A stretch of DNA of 63,142 nucleotides from Chloroflexota bacterium (GTDB lineage: Bacteria > Chloroflexota > UBA11872 > UBA12225), in contig JAUJOR010000020.1 of the NCBI GenBank assembly GCA_030447525.1, positions 15,706 to 78,847 of the forward strand. Direction: 5' to 3'. Position numbers and translations under genes: made by a program. Below are positions 36,260-45,436 of this stretch, in pieces (within the stretch, counting starts at the first letter, position 1; every line of letters begins with the position of its first letter). The notes below the pieces were generated by a model. The model ran no database searches and was not told where the DNA came from. It saw only the letters and a program-made list of their open reading frames with translations.

Positions 36260-37411
36260 ATGGACTGGTACCGCGCGGTGGCCTGGCCGCTCCTCGGCGG
36301 CATGGACGCGGAAGACGCACACGCGCTCGTGCTGCGCCTCCTGGCCCTGGCCCAGGGCGCGCCCGGCGTCCTGGCCCTGATCAACCGACTCTGCGCCGTG
36401 CGTGACCCGCTGCTGGAGGTGCAGGCCTTTGGACTGCGCTTCCCCAACCCCGTCGGCCTGGCCGCCGGCCTGGACAAGGATGGGCGCGCCCCGGCCGCCT
36501 TTGCCGCCCTGGGCTTCGGGGCCGTCGAGGTCGGCACGGTGACCCCGGTAGCGCAGCCGGGCAACCCGCGACCGCGCATCTTCCGCCTCCCCGCTGACCG
36601 TGCCCTGATCAACCGCATGGGCTTCCCCAACGGCGGGGTGGCGCGCGCGTGCGCCACCCTCCTGGCCGCCCCTCGCCCCCTCCCAGGGGGGGCCGTCCTG
36701 GGGGTGAACCTGGGCAAGAACGCCCCCACCCCGCTGGAGCAGGCCCACCGTGACTATGTCGCCGTGCTGGACGCCCTTTATGACGTCGCCGCCTACGCCG
36801 TGGTCAACGTCAGCTCCCCCAACACCCAGGGATTGCGCCACCTCCAGGAGCGCCGGTCGCTCGAGGCCCTCCTGGGGGCCGTCGTGGCCCGGCGTGACTC
36901 CCTGGCCCGCACCACCGGGCGGCGGATGCCCCTCCTGGTCAAGGTCGCCCCCGATCTGGACTGGGCGCAGCTCGGCGCCGTGCTGGAGGCGATCCATGCC
37001 GGTGGTGCTGACGGCATCGTGGCCACCAACACCACCCTGGCCCGGGAAGGGCTGCGCGACTCTCGCCGCGCCGAGACCGGCGGCCTGAGCGGGGAGCCCT
37101 TACGTCGCCGCTCGACCGAGATCGTGCGCTGGATCGTGCGGGAAGCCGGTGGTCGCCTCCCCGTGGTGGGCGCCGGCGGGATCTCCCACCCCGACCACGC
37201 CTTGGAGAAGCTGGACGCGGGGGCCGTGCTCGTGCAGGTCTACACCGGCCTCATCTACGCCGGCCCATCCCTCCCCGCCCGAATCTGCCGCGCCCACTTA
37301 GGGCGGCGTCGTGGCAGCGCTAGCCCGGGGCCGGCGCCACTGGGGCAGGCGGTAGAGCAACGAGAGCCGCTCCACCGCTCGGCGAGTCCCCCAGCAAATG
37401 GTGCTCTGTGA
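36260..37411 (+). CDS. pyrD: Dihydroorotate dehydrogenase, class 2 (quinone)
   Basis: Oxidises dihydroorotate to orotate with FMN, passing electrons to membrane quinone. The N-terminal helices (WYRAVAWPLLGGMDAEDAHALV) are the class 2 membrane and quinone tunnel segment. GLAAGLDKDG, INRMGFPN, GVNLGKN, NVSSPNTQGLR (catalytic Ser) and VGAGGISHPDHALEKL build the FMN barrel. About 35 extra residues follow the usual C terminus. It is separated from the pyr operon by 24 kb and has no PyrR element upstream. Confidence 0.95.
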   Translation: MDWYRAVAWPLLGGMDAEDAHALVLRLLALAQGAPGVLALINRLCAVRDPLLEVQAFGLRFPNPVGLAAGLDKDGRAPAAFAALGFGAVEVGTVTPVAQPGNPRPRIFRLPADRALINRMGFPNGGVARACATLLAAPRPLPGGAVLGVNLGKNAPTPLEQAHRDYVAVLDALYDVAAYAVVNVSSPNTQGLRHLQERRSLEALLGAVVARRDSLARTTGRRMPLLVKVAPDLDWAQLGAVLEAIHAGGADGIVATNTTLAREGLRDSRRAETGGLSGEPLRRRSTEIVRWIVREAGGRLPVVGAGGISHPDHALEKLDAGAVLVQVYTGLIYAGPSLPARICRAHLGRRRGSASPGPAPLGQAVEQREPLHRSASPPANGAL

Positions 37412-37454
37412 CGTTGAGGCGACGGGCGCCCTCACCCCCTATGCGACCGGTCGC

Positions 37455-37475
37455 CCCTCTCCCAGCGGGAGAGGG
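37455..37475. terminator. Hairpin between convergent pyrD and tldE-like genes
   Basis: Nine-base arms CCCTCTCCC and GGGAGAGGG around AGC. It lies between convergent gene ends, with no T run; a bidirectional terminator role is plausible. Confidence 0.45.
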
Positions 37476-37507
37476 AGTCCCCAGCAGCCGCGCATGAATA
37501 CTCCAGG

Positions 37508-38887
37508 TTAGTCGTCGCCGGAGACGCGTAGGGCGGCGAAGCGCACGCCTGCCGGGCCGGCGTACTCCCCGCGTTCCAGGAGCTCCCGGGCGAAGCGGGC
37601 GTCGGCGAAGGCCTCGAAGACGTTCCCGCCGACGGAGCCCCCCTTAATGGGCCGGCGCCCCTGCGGCGTGATCTCATAGCCCAGCCGGATCTCCGAGCCG
37701 AAGTCCCCGGTGATGGGATCGACGTCCGGGGCGGAGAAGCCGACCACGTGGTACAACGCAGCGCCGTCGGCGGCGTTGAGGAGATCGTCCAGGGACGTAC
37801 CCCCGGTGGCCACCTCTGTGTTCCCGGGCGCCCCGGTGGCCGGGATGCCGAGGTACTGGGCGTAGCGCTGGGTGGCGTGGCGGGCGCGCAGCACGCCGTC
37901 CTCGATCAGCAGGGTGTCCTGGCCGGGGAGGCCGTCCCCGTCGCAGCAGTGGCTGGCCAGGCCGAAGGGTCGCAGGGCGTTGGCGCGTAAGGTCAAGCGC
38001 TCGCCGGTAACGTCCCGCTGGCCGTAGATGCTCTCGCCGACCTCGAAGCGGGCCAGCTTCATGTAGGCCGCAGCGGCAGAAGCCTGGTAGGTGAAGGCCT
38101 CGAAGAGGGGGATCAGGGCATCGCCGCTGAGGACGATCGGGCCGGTGCCCGTCCTGGGGGCGCGGGCCCGCAGGGTGTCCCGAGCAGCCTGCGCCGCCTC
38201 AGCCACGGCCGCGGGGAGATGCAGGTCAGCCAGTCGACGCCCCTGGAGCTGCCGGAAGTGCTCCGCCTCCTCGGCGCCGCCGTCGCCGGCCAGGAGGACG
38301 AGCTCGCTGAGGACGCGCGTCCCCGCCGAGGCAACGCGGATGCCCCGGCTGTTACGCAGCTCCACCTCGCTGTAGGTCAGGAAGAGCTCGGACGCGCTCA
38401 GCCGCACGCCTGCCTCTCGCTCCACCAGCTCCCACAGCTGGCCGGCGAAGTCCTGCCCGGCCCGCGCCGCCCCCTGGGCGCTGACCAGCTCTGGATCGGC
38501 TAGGGGCACCTCCGGGTACGTGGCCGGCGCGGCCAGGGCATACGGCGGGTTGTGGACGAGCTGCGCCATCAGCACGGCGTCGTCTAAGCGCTGCGCCAGG
38601 CGTCCGGCGTCCGCCGGCACCAGCTTCAGGCCGGCCACCCCGCGCACCGTCCCCTCCACCCCGGGCGTGGCCGGCGCTGTGCCCGGGGAAGTCCCGGCGG
38701 CCCCGGCAGCGGGGGCCGGGTGATCGTTACATACCTCGACGTCGAACTCCTCGCTGGCAACGTCGCGCAGGCTCTCCGTTTCCCGGCCGATCAGATAGAG
38801 CTGGACGCTCCGGCTGCGCCGGTGAGAGACCGTCCAGTCACTGACGCCGGGGTGCTGCTCCAGGGCGGCGACGATCTGGTCGAACAT
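37508..38887 (-). CDS. tldE: TldE/PmbA-like metalloprotease subunit
   Basis: A protein of 459 residues of the U62 family. TldD and TldE form a zinc metalloprotease that trims modified peptides such as microcins and mycofactocin- or PQQ-like precursors and degrades unfolded peptides; TldE lacks the zinc site. Recognisable segments are YSEVELRNSRGIRV, RYAQYLGIPATGAPGNTEV and VVGFSAPDVDPITGDFGSEI. It lies 245 bp downstream of tldD on the same strand. GGGGAG sits only one to two bases before the ATG, which is unusually close. Confidence 0.9.
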   Translation of the reverse strand: MFDQIVAALEQHPGVSDWTVSHRRSRSVQLYLIGRETESLRDVASEEFDVEVCNDHPAPAAGAAGTSPGTAPATPGVEGTVRGVAGLKLVPADAGRLAQRLDDAVLMAQLVHNPPYALAAPATYPEVPLADPELVSAQGAARAGQDFAGQLWELVEREAGVRLSASELFLTYSEVELRNSRGIRVASAGTRVLSELVLLAGDGGAEEAEHFRQLQGRRLADLHLPAAVAEAAQAARDTLRARAPRTGTGPIVLSGDALIPLFEAFTYQASAAAAYMKLARFEVGESIYGQRDVTGERLTLRANALRPFGLASHCCDGDGLPGQDTLLIEDGVLRARHATQRYAQYLGIPATGAPGNTEVATGGTSLDDLLNAADGAALYHVVGFSAPDVDPITGDFGSEIRLGYEITPQGRRPIKGGSVGGNVFEAFADARFARELLERGEYAGPAGVRFAALRVSGDD

Positions 38888-38941
38888 ACTCCCCAGTCCC
38901 GTGTGCTCAGTCTTGCCTGCTCAATCCTGCGTCCCTGCGTC

Positions 38942-38969
38942 CTCGGTCTGGCCTGCTCGGTCTGGCCTG
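38942..38969 (+). repeat. 14-bp tandem duplication in the tldD-tldE spacer
   Basis: CTCGGTCTGGCCTG occurs exactly twice in tandem. Confidence 0.9.
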
Positions 38970-39132
38970 GATCGTGAATCTGGCCGGTGTGCGCCGTGGA
39001 GCCCGCCGCCGCGCCCAAGGGCGCGGCGTCTCCGGAAGCGAGATAGCGTACCCACCAGAATAGAGCCCGGCTGCGCCCGGCCCCTAGGCCAGGACTATCT
39101 GGGACGCAACACCGCCGGCTGCGGGCTACACC

Positions 39133-40629
39133 TTAGCCCAGACGCACGCGGGTGCGCAGGTGTGGCCCGCCGTCGCCCACGGGGATGTACTCTTTCCATC
39201 CCTTGCCGCAGCCCCCGGCGTGCAGCTCGAGGTCGTCGGCCACCATGGAGACGTGGTGCAAGACGTCAGGGACGTAGCCGGTGAGGGAGATGGGGGCGTA
39301 GACCACGCCGGTGGGCCGGCCCCCCCGGTATTCCCGAGCGTAGTGGGTAGAGACCTGAATGCCCCACCCCTTGGGGTCTTCCATACCGCTGCTGGCCTGT
39401 ACCAGCAGGAGACCGTCCTCCAGACTTTCCAGCACCTGCTCTCGGGTGTAGGCCCCCGGGGCGAAAAAGGTGTTGGACATACGGGCGTAGGCCTTGCGGG
39501 CAAAGCTCTCACGGCGCCCGTTGGCCGAGCGGGTGATACCCAGCCTGGTGGCGGAGAAGAGGTCGGACAGGCCCTGCTGGAGGACGCCGTTCTTGATGAT
39601 GCACGTCGGCGTCGCCGGCTGCCCCTCGTCGTCCACGAAGTACGAGCCATACCCCCCGGGTACGGTAGGGTCGTCCATGATGGTGACGTGCTCTGAGCCC
39701 ACTTGCCGGCCGATGTAGGCCGCCCCACGGGCGCGGTCCTTGAGGAACATATCCGTCTCCACCCCGTGCCCGAAAGCCTCATGGGCCAGCACGCCGGAGA
39801 CGCTGGGGTCGGTGACTACGTCGTACGTCCCGGGGGGCACGGGACGGGCGGAGAGCAGGGCCACCGCCGTATCGCGCATCCGCTCCAGATCCTCGTCGCC
39901 GACGGCCAGGCGCTCCAGCCCCCCTGTCCCCCCCAGGCTGAGCCAGTCGTAGCGTCGCTGCTGCCCGTCGGAGACGAACACCGTCAGGTTGAGACTGACG
40001 CGGTGCAACACTTCGGTGACGAACTTGGCTCGGTTGACGAAGACCTTGGTCTCCACCCCATCGGAGTAGCGCGCCGTCCCCTGCACCACCCGGCGGTCGA
40101 GCGCGCGGACGCGCTGGCGCAGGGCCTCGTAGCGGGCCAGCTTCTGGGCCAGCGTCTCCTGCAGCGGGTCGATCTGCACCGGCGTGGCGAAGTCCCCCTC
40201 CAGGGGGGGGCCGGGATCGATGCCTAGGGGAGAGGCCCCGCCGTCGGCCGGCCCGCCGGCGGCAGACCGGCGGGAGCGCACGCCCTCCACGAGGTCGTGC
40301 GCCGCCCGGCGGACGGCCGCGGGATCGGTGGCGTCTGTGGCCACCTCTTCCAGAAAGCTCCCGTTGGACGCCGTCAGGACGATGCCGTGCTGGGGGTCGC
40401 GGCGGGAAGCCTGCTGCTCGCCGTCACGCAAGTTGAGCCGCAGGCCGTCGACGCCGCTGACCAGGGCGGCGGCGTAGGGGACGCTCCGCTCCATGTCCGC
40501 CACCACCTGGCGCAGGAAGCCATAGCGCTCCCGCAGCTCGGCCGCCAGCGCGGCGTCCGCCGCGTGTCTCGCCGCCGCGCCTGACGCCCCGCCCGAGGGT
40601 CGCAGGGACACCTCTCCCGTTTCTGTCAT
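39133..40629 (-). CDS. tldD: TldD metalloprotease subunit
   Basis: Catalytic partner of TldE, with 498 residues. The zinc motif HEAFGHGVETD (HExxxH) is at about residues 280-290, followed by IMDDPTVPGGYGSYFVDDEG. LSDLFSATRLGITRSANGRRE and the C-terminal GVVYAPISLTGYVPDVLHHV are also conserved. No peptide precursor or radical-SAM maturase was found nearby, so a housekeeping peptide-clearing role is likelier than a modification pathway. GGAG directly abuts ATG 40629. Confidence 0.94.
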   Translation of the reverse strand: MTETGEVSLRPSGGASGAAARHAADAALAAELRERYGFLRQVVADMERSVPYAAALVSGVDGLRLNLRDGEQQASRRDPQHGIVLTASNGSFLEEVATDATDPAAVRRAAHDLVEGVRSRRSAAGGPADGGASPLGIDPGPPLEGDFATPVQIDPLQETLAQKLARYEALRQRVRALDRRVVQGTARYSDGVETKVFVNRAKFVTEVLHRVSLNLTVFVSDGQQRRYDWLSLGGTGGLERLAVGDEDLERMRDTAVALLSARPVPPGTYDVVTDPSVSGVLAHEAFGHGVETDMFLKDRARGAAYIGRQVGSEHVTIMDDPTVPGGYGSYFVDDEGQPATPTCIIKNGVLQQGLSDLFSATRLGITRSANGRRESFARKAYARMSNTFFAPGAYTREQVLESLEDGLLLVQASSGMEDPKGWGIQVSTHYAREYRGGRPTGVVYAPISLTGYVPDVLHHVSMVADDLELHAGGCGKGWKEYIPVGDGGPHLRTRVRLG

Positions 40630-40656
40630 CTCCGGCCCTGGCCTCTCTTTCTCATA

Positions 40657-40684
40657 CTACACGCTACACGCTACATGCTACACG
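40657..40684 (+). repeat. 7-bp tandem repeat, four units
   Basis: CTACACG repeated four times (one unit CTACATG) upstream of tldD. Confidence 0.88.
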
Positions 40685-40822
40685 GCACGCCGCTGCACAG
40701 CGCGCCCTTGCACGGCGCGCACCAGGGGGCGGCGCTGCTGGGGGCGCGGCCCGGCGCCCGCACGGCGTTGCACGCCCGTTACCCGGCCCCTGTTACCGCC
40801 ACGCCCGCTACCATAAGGCGAG

Positions 40823-42241
40823 ATGACCGGCCCCGGCGCGAGCCACCCTGTGTCAGAGCCGGGCACCGGGGCAGAATCGCCCCCGGCATCCGGAGATCCG
40901 TCCGGTTCCGCCGTGATGTCCGCCCGGGCCGGGGGCGGGCCGCCCCCGCCGGCCGTCGCCGCCTCCCCGGCCGTCCCCGCTGCGCCCGCCGAGAAGTCCG
41001 GCCCTCCCCCGCCGGCCGTCGCCCCGGCCCCCTGGCGACGTGTCTTCATCACCCTGTGTGGCGCACAGGCCCTGGCGATGCTGGCCTTTGGCATGGCCCT
41101 CCCCTTCCTGCCCCTGTACATCCAGCAGCTGGGTATCCCCGACCCGCGCGAGGCTGCTCAATGGGCCGGGGCGATGTCCGCCGGCGGGATGCTGGTGATG
41201 GCCGCCATGGCCCCGCTGTGGGGGGCGATCGCCGACCGGCACGGGCGTAAGCCAATGGTCGCCCGCGCCCTGTTCGGCGGCGGACTGACGGTGGCCTTAA
41301 TGAGCCTGGTGCACTCCCCCGCCCAGCTCCTGGCCCTGCGCACCATCCAGGGGGCCTTTTCCGGAACGGTATCGGCAACGCGGACGCTCGTCGCCAGCGT
41401 CGTCCCGGCGGCGGAGCTCGGCTTCGCCCTGGGGATGATGCAGACGTCCGCCTTTATTGGCACCTCTATTGGTCCCCTCCTGGGGGGCGTAGTGGCCGAT
41501 CAGTTCGGCTTCTCCGCCGCCTTCGCCCTCACCGGCGCCCTGCTCATCCTCGCGGGGGCCGCCGTGGTGTTGCTGGTGCACGAGGACTTCGTCCGTCCCG
41601 CCCCCGACGAACAGGACGCGCACACCGGGCTGCGGGGGTCCCTGCGCCTCGTCCTCGATGTCCCCGGCCTGGCCGCCCTGATCGGTACGCTCTTCTTTGT
41701 CCAGGCCGGCATGAACGCTGTCGGCCCCATCCTGCCCCTCTTCGTGCGCAGCCTCGTCCCGGCGGCGCAGGGGTCGGTCGCCACCCTTGCCGGCCTGATC
41801 CTTGGCTCGACGGCGGTGAGCAGCGCCCTGGCCGCCGGGGTAGCGGGCAAGATAGGAGACCGCCTGGGACACGAGCGCGTCCTCGCCGCCTGCGCCGTTG
41901 GCGGCGGGCTGCTCTACTTTCCCCAGGCCCTGGTCACCTCCGCCTGGCAGCTCCTGGCCCTGCGCACCATCCTGGGGATCTTTACCGGGGGCCTCCTGCC
42001 CGGTGTCATGGCCACCATCGCCCTGCGCACGCCTCCCGCCCGGCGGGGCTGGATCTTCGGCCTCACGACGACGGCGACGGCCCTGGGTGGCGCTATCGGT
42101 CCCCTGGCCGGCGCCTGGGCCGCCGGGGCGTTCGGCCTCCGCGCCGCCTTCCTGGTTACCTCCGCCGTGCTCACCGCCGCCGGCTTCTGGGTGGCCCTCG
42201 CCCTCACCCGACGGCCTGGCCCCTCCCTCAACCGGCGCTAA
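40823..42241 (+). CDS. MFS drug-type efflux transporter
   Basis: A 472-residue protein. The first 75 residues are a Pro/Ala/Gly-rich cytoplasmic tail. About 12 membrane helices follow, starting VFITLCGAQALAMLAFGMAL, and the loop 2-3 signature appears as GAIADRHGRKPMV. The TetA/MdtG-type arrangement suggests proton-driven export of small molecules. The long N-terminal tail is unusual; an internal start near residue 70 would give a normal length but lacks a clear ribosome binding site. Confidence 0.85.
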   Translation: MTGPGASHPVSEPGTGAESPPASGDPSGSAVMSARAGGGPPPPAVAASPAVPAAPAEKSGPPPPAVAPAPWRRVFITLCGAQALAMLAFGMALPFLPLYIQQLGIPDPREAAQWAGAMSAGGMLVMAAMAPLWGAIADRHGRKPMVARALFGGGLTVALMSLVHSPAQLLALRTIQGAFSGTVSATRTLVASVVPAAELGFALGMMQTSAFIGTSIGPLLGGVVADQFGFSAAFALTGALLILAGAAVVLLVHEDFVRPAPDEQDAHTGLRGSLRLVLDVPGLAALIGTLFFVQAGMNAVGPILPLFVRSLVPAAQGSVATLAGLILGSTAVSSALAAGVAGKIGDRLGHERVLAACAVGGGLLYFPQALVTSAWQLLALRTILGIFTGGLLPGVMATIALRTPPARRGWIFGLTTTATALGGAIGPLAGAWAAGAFGLRAAFLVTSAVLTAAGFWVALALTRRPGPSLNRR

Positions 42242-42332
42242 GGAGACCGGCAAGACAAGCCCCCACCAGCTGCAGGGTCAGCAATATTGATGGCATGCTT
42301 CTTGTCTACATCGGCGGCCACAGGAGGGGCAT

Positions 42333-42716
42333 GTGCGCTCGGCCGGACGAGTGGTAGTCGTGGACGACGATGTAGCGATCCTTGACTTTGTGAAGGAAGC
42401 CCTCCAGGACGAAGGCTACTCGGTCATCGCTTTTGATAACGTGGGCGCCGCGCTGGATGCTTTGATGTCAATGTGGGATACGCAGCCGGACGCCATCCTG
42501 CTGGACGTACAGATCCCGGATGTGGACGGGCAGGGGTTCGCCGAGCTGTATCGACTCCTTCCAGTACGCCAGGCGCCGATCATCCTCATGTCCGGGTCAG
42601 ATACAGTGGGCGACGTGGCGTCGCAGATCAAGGCCCGGGACGTGCTGCGCAAGCCCTTCGGCCTCGACGAGCTCCTGACCCGCCTCCACCGGGCCACCCT
42701 TTCCGGTATCGCCTGA
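42333..42716 (+). CDS. Stand-alone response regulator receiver domain
   Basis: A 127-residue CheY-like protein with only a receiver domain: acidic pair in VVVVDDDVAIL, phosphoacceptor Asp in AILLDVQIPD, Ser/Thr in LMSGSD and Lys in LRKPFG. No output domain or histidine kinase is adjacent. GTG 42333 is supported by AGGAGG nine bases upstream. Confidence 0.9.
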   Translation: MRSAGRVVVVDDDVAILDFVKEALQDEGYSVIAFDNVGAALDALMSMWDTQPDAILLDVQIPDVDGQGFAELYRLLPVRQAPIILMSGSDTVGDVASQIKARDVLRKPFGLDELLTRLHRATLSGIA

Positions 42717-42830
42717 CGCCGGCTCCTGCACTGCCAGGCCGCCCCGACCGTGGCCGCGCCGGAATACTGGACACTGCCCCAGTGCCTTGACCCGGCGCCA
42801 GCGTCTTCTATGGCGTCCCGCAAGGGAGTC

Positions 42831-42907
42831 TAGTCCAGTTCCGCGGCCGTCCTGCGCCAGATCCCAACCTGGGAGACCTACCGAGAGACGTCAGCCCAGG
42901 TGGACTA
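42831..42907 (+). repeat. 77-bp palindrome-ended repeat, copy D
   Basis: Fourth ungapped copy, with terminal repeat TAGTCCA/TGGACTA flanked to CTAG on both sides. The last three bases, read on the minus strand, are the TAG stop of the ureidoglycolate-lyase-like gene. It is closest to copy A. Confidence 0.9.
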
Positions 42908-43381
42908 GTCCAGCTGCAGGCGGACGGTGAAGCCCTGCTCGGCGAGGCTGATCAGCTCAGTATGGTCACGGAAGATGTCAGTTTGCACGTTGACCACCTG
43001 GCAGTCGTCCTTACCCAGGGCTCGGGGCTCGATGTGCCAGGTGCCGGGATGGAAGATCACCGTCGTCTTGCCGTCCGTGGTGAAGGCGGCGATCTGCGTG
43101 GCGTCGAAGCCCTGCATCGGCACCGCCGGTGGGGCGACGACGATTACCGTGGGGTCGCCGTTCAAGGGGACGAACATCTGGCTGTGGTCCATGTGGCGGT
43201 TGATGCGGTCGATCGTCTGCGGCGCCCGCTTGACGGTCATCAAGCGGGCGGTGAACTGCCCGTCCTGCATCTGTAACGGCTGCCGGTCGTCCTGCACGAC
43301 GCGCCCGTAGGGGGCGAACGCCTCAGGTGTCAGCGGCCGGGCGTGCAAGGTGATCTCTTTCTGGGCCCCGACTGCAGTCAT
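42905..43381 (-). CDS. Ureidoglycolate lyase (AllA)-like protein
   Basis: A 158-residue cupin-fold protein of the ureidoglycolate hydrolase/lyase family: LTPEAFAPYGRVVQ, MDHSQMFVPLNGDPTVIVVAP and VIFHPGTWHIEPRAL match. AllA releases urea from ureidoglycolate in purine or allantoin breakdown; no other allantoin genes are nearby. ATG 43381 follows GAGGAGCACGGGAGC, so the long upstream frame is rejected. The C terminus ends inside repeat copy D, so the last residues may differ from the ancestral protein. Confidence 0.82.
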   Translation of the reverse strand: MTAVGAQKEITLHARPLTPEAFAPYGRVVQDDRQPLQMQDGQFTARLMTVKRAPQTIDRINRHMDHSQMFVPLNGDPTVIVVAPPAVPMQGFDATQIAAFTTDGKTTVIFHPGTWHIEPRALGKDDCQVVNVQTDIFRDHTELISLAEQGFTVRLQLD

Positions 43382-43553
43382 GCTCCCGTGCTCCTCGGCG
43401 TCTTCGGTGTAGTCTGCCCTCCATCGTACCCTAAGGGCGCCGGCCGGCGGCACGCAAGCCCAGGGGGCCAGGGCCATGCTAATGGAACCCTTATAGTTGC
43501 AGGCCCTCGTCGGCCGAGCTGCCGGACGGCGAGGGGCGCGTGCGGGGAGCCTG

Positions 43554-44009
43554 ATGATCGCGATGGAGCTGGCGCGGGAGCTGAAGGTGGCCGGACTGCC
43601 GTGGAAGCCACGGCGGGGCGACCTGGTCATGGACCGGCTCAACGACCTGTTTGTCGTCGTGCGCGACGGCAGCGACGACGCCGGGGGGGTGGAGATCGAC
43701 ACCGGCCGCGGGACGGAGCGTAAGCACTACCTCATGCTCACCTGGATCCCGCACCTGGAGCAGCTCCTCGCCTATCTCGCCCGCTATGGCCCCTGCGCCC
43801 TCACCGGGGAGTCGCCTGGGGAGGGGCGTAAGGACGTGCGCTGGCGCCTGGCCTTGCCGGAGTCCGGGGCCGGCTCGTTGGGGGAATCCAGCCCGGGGGT
43901 CGGGAGGGCGTTCGAGGCCACGGATGCAGCGGACGCCGCCGGGCGGGCGCTGCACTTTCTCCTGGCGGAGGTCGGCTGGCGGCCGGGCCCGGCCCTGGCG
44001 CGCTGGTGA
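43554..44009 (+). CDS. Hypothetical protein, 151 residues
   Basis: Not recognised. The N-terminal half (MELARELKVAGLPWKPRRGD, RLNDLFVVV) looks like a compact alpha/beta unit. A variable Gly/Ser/Glu-rich stretch at about residues 85-125 separates it from a final helix, ALHFLLAEVGWRP. A good ribosome binding site (GGGGAGCC) precedes ATG 43554. It is 51 bp upstream of the MBL hydrolase and may be cotranscribed with it. Confidence 0.65.
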   Translation: MIAMELARELKVAGLPWKPRRGDLVMDRLNDLFVVVRDGSDDAGGVEIDTGRGTERKHYLMLTWIPHLEQLLAYLARYGPCALTGESPGEGRKDVRWRLALPESGAGSLGESSPGVGRAFEATDAADAAGRALHFLLAEVGWRPGPALARW

Positions 44010-44060
44010 GCTGCGTCGCACTGCGCCCGGGGCTGTGGCTCCACGCGCTACCATGGGGGC

Positions 44061-44741
44061 ATGTCGGGCTACCATGCAGGCATGTGGCAGCGCGTGCTGG
44101 ACGGTGATGTCACCGTAGACGTTGCCGGCTCGGTCGGCCCGCTGGACAACAACGTCTATCTGGTGGCGTCGCCTTCCGGGCGGGCGCTGGTGATTGACCC
44201 GGCGATGGGCTCTCAAGAGGCGCTCCTGGCAGCCCTGCGGGACCGGGGGCTGACGCTCGACCTCATCCTGGCGACGCACCAGCACTTCGACCACGTCGCC
44301 GAGGCCGGCCCGCTGGCGGCGGCGACGGGGGCGCCCATCGCCGCGCACCGGCTGGAGGCGGAGATCATGGGGCAAGGGGCGCGCCCGAGGATCTTCCCCG
44401 GGCCGGAGATCTCCCCCGCCCCGGTGTCCCGGGAGCTGTCTGAGGGCGATACCATTGTGCTCGACGGGCTGGTGCTCCAGGTGCTGCACACCCCAGGGCA
44501 CACCCCGGGATCGATCTGTCTGTACTCGCCGCAGGAAGCCCTCTTGATCAGCGGCGACACCCTTTTCGCCGGGGGCTACGGGCGTTACGATCTGCCGGGG
44601 GGTGATCCCCGGCTGCTGCGCGACTCCCTACGCCGCCTGGGTGCCCTCCCGGCGGCGACGCGGGTGCTGCCCGGGCACGGGGCGGCGACGAGCATAGGGG
44701 CGGAGCCCTGGATCAAAGAAACGTCGCCCTTGTGTTGGTAA
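44061..44741 (+). CDS. Metallo-beta-lactamase fold hydrolase (glyoxalase II-like)
   Basis: A 226-residue protein with the metal motif THQHFDH, then HTPGHTPGS, SGDTLF and the final VLPGHG, the full glyoxalase II/YcbL-like metal set. It probably hydrolyses a thioester or similar substrate. ATG 44061 and 44082 are alternatives. Directly after the stop, about 22 bases of the gene end are imperfectly duplicated. Confidence 0.88.
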   Translation: MSGYHAGMWQRVLDGDVTVDVAGSVGPLDNNVYLVASPSGRALVIDPAMGSQEALLAALRDRGLTLDLILATHQHFDHVAEAGPLAAATGAPIAAHRLEAEIMGQGARPRIFPGPEISPAPVSRELSEGDTIVLDGLVLQVLHTPGHTPGSICLYSPQEALLISGDTLFAGGYGRYDLPGGDPRLLRDSLRRLGALPAATRVLPGHGAATSIGAEPWIKETSPLCW

Positions 44742-44908
44742 AGGAGTGTCGCGCTTGTCTTGGTACAGAGCTGCGGACGGGGGCCTGGCCCCTCACTTAC
44801 AAGAGTTATGCGGTGCCGGATTGCACTGCACGTGTCCAGTAGCGTAGACGCCCGCACGGACGTGTAGCGGATCCAGGCACCGCAGCAGGGCATGCAAGGA
44901 GGCGGGCG

Positions 44909-45433
44909 ATGACAGGTACGGCTCCGTCCGGCGTTGTGGTCTCGATCCATACCGTGCAGCGGCGGAATGGGGTAGCCGAGGCGGTGCCCGAGGCCAGCGT
45001 CGTCGCCGACTACGGCATCCAAGGAGACTTCCGCTCCCGGCATAACAGTGACCGGCAGCTGACGCTCATCGAAGAAGAGTCCTTGCAGGCCACGGGGGAG
45101 CGTCTGGGGCATGACGTACCGCCGGGGGCCAGTCGCCGGCAGGTGGTGGTGCGGGGGATCCCATTGGCCGAGACCATGGGCAGGACAGTCCGCGCCGGCG
45201 ACCTCGTCCTCGCCGTGGCCGGGCCCTGCGATCCCTGCGACAACATGGAGGTGAAGATCGGGCCGGGCGCCCGCGCCGCCATGCGAGGCTGGGGCGGCGT
45301 CTGCGCTCGTGTGGTGCAGGGCGGGCAGCTGCGCGTTGGGGACGACGTCACGGTTGACCTTGACGCCGGGCTGTCCCCGGAGCTGATGACGGAGTTTCTG
45401 GGCGTCGCGCCGGAAGCGCCGAACGAGGCCTAG
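44909..45433 (+). CDS. MOSC-domain protein
   Basis: A 174-residue single MOSC domain, named after the C-terminal domain of molybdenum cofactor sulfurase. The family binds sulfur or molybdenum ligands through a conserved Cys, probably in GPCDPCDNME here. DYGIQGDFRSRHN and RQLTLIEEESL are the typical N-terminal strands. An AAGGAGG lies before ATG 44909. It is translationally close (3 bp) to the disulfide reductase that follows. Confidence 0.85.
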   Translation: MTGTAPSGVVVSIHTVQRRNGVAEAVPEASVVADYGIQGDFRSRHNSDRQLTLIEEESLQATGERLGHDVPPGASRRQVVVRGIPLAETMGRTVRAGDLVLAVAGPCDPCDNMEVKIGPGARAAMRGWGGVCARVVQGGQLRVGDDVTVDLDAGLSPELMTEFLGVAPEAPNEA

Positions 45434-45436
45434 GGC

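Noticed and set aside
37508..40629. Modified-peptide (RiPP) cluster around TldD/TldE
   Set aside because: No short precursor peptide, radical-SAM enzyme or dedicated exporter was found; the nearby MFS transporter is not in the same transcription unit.
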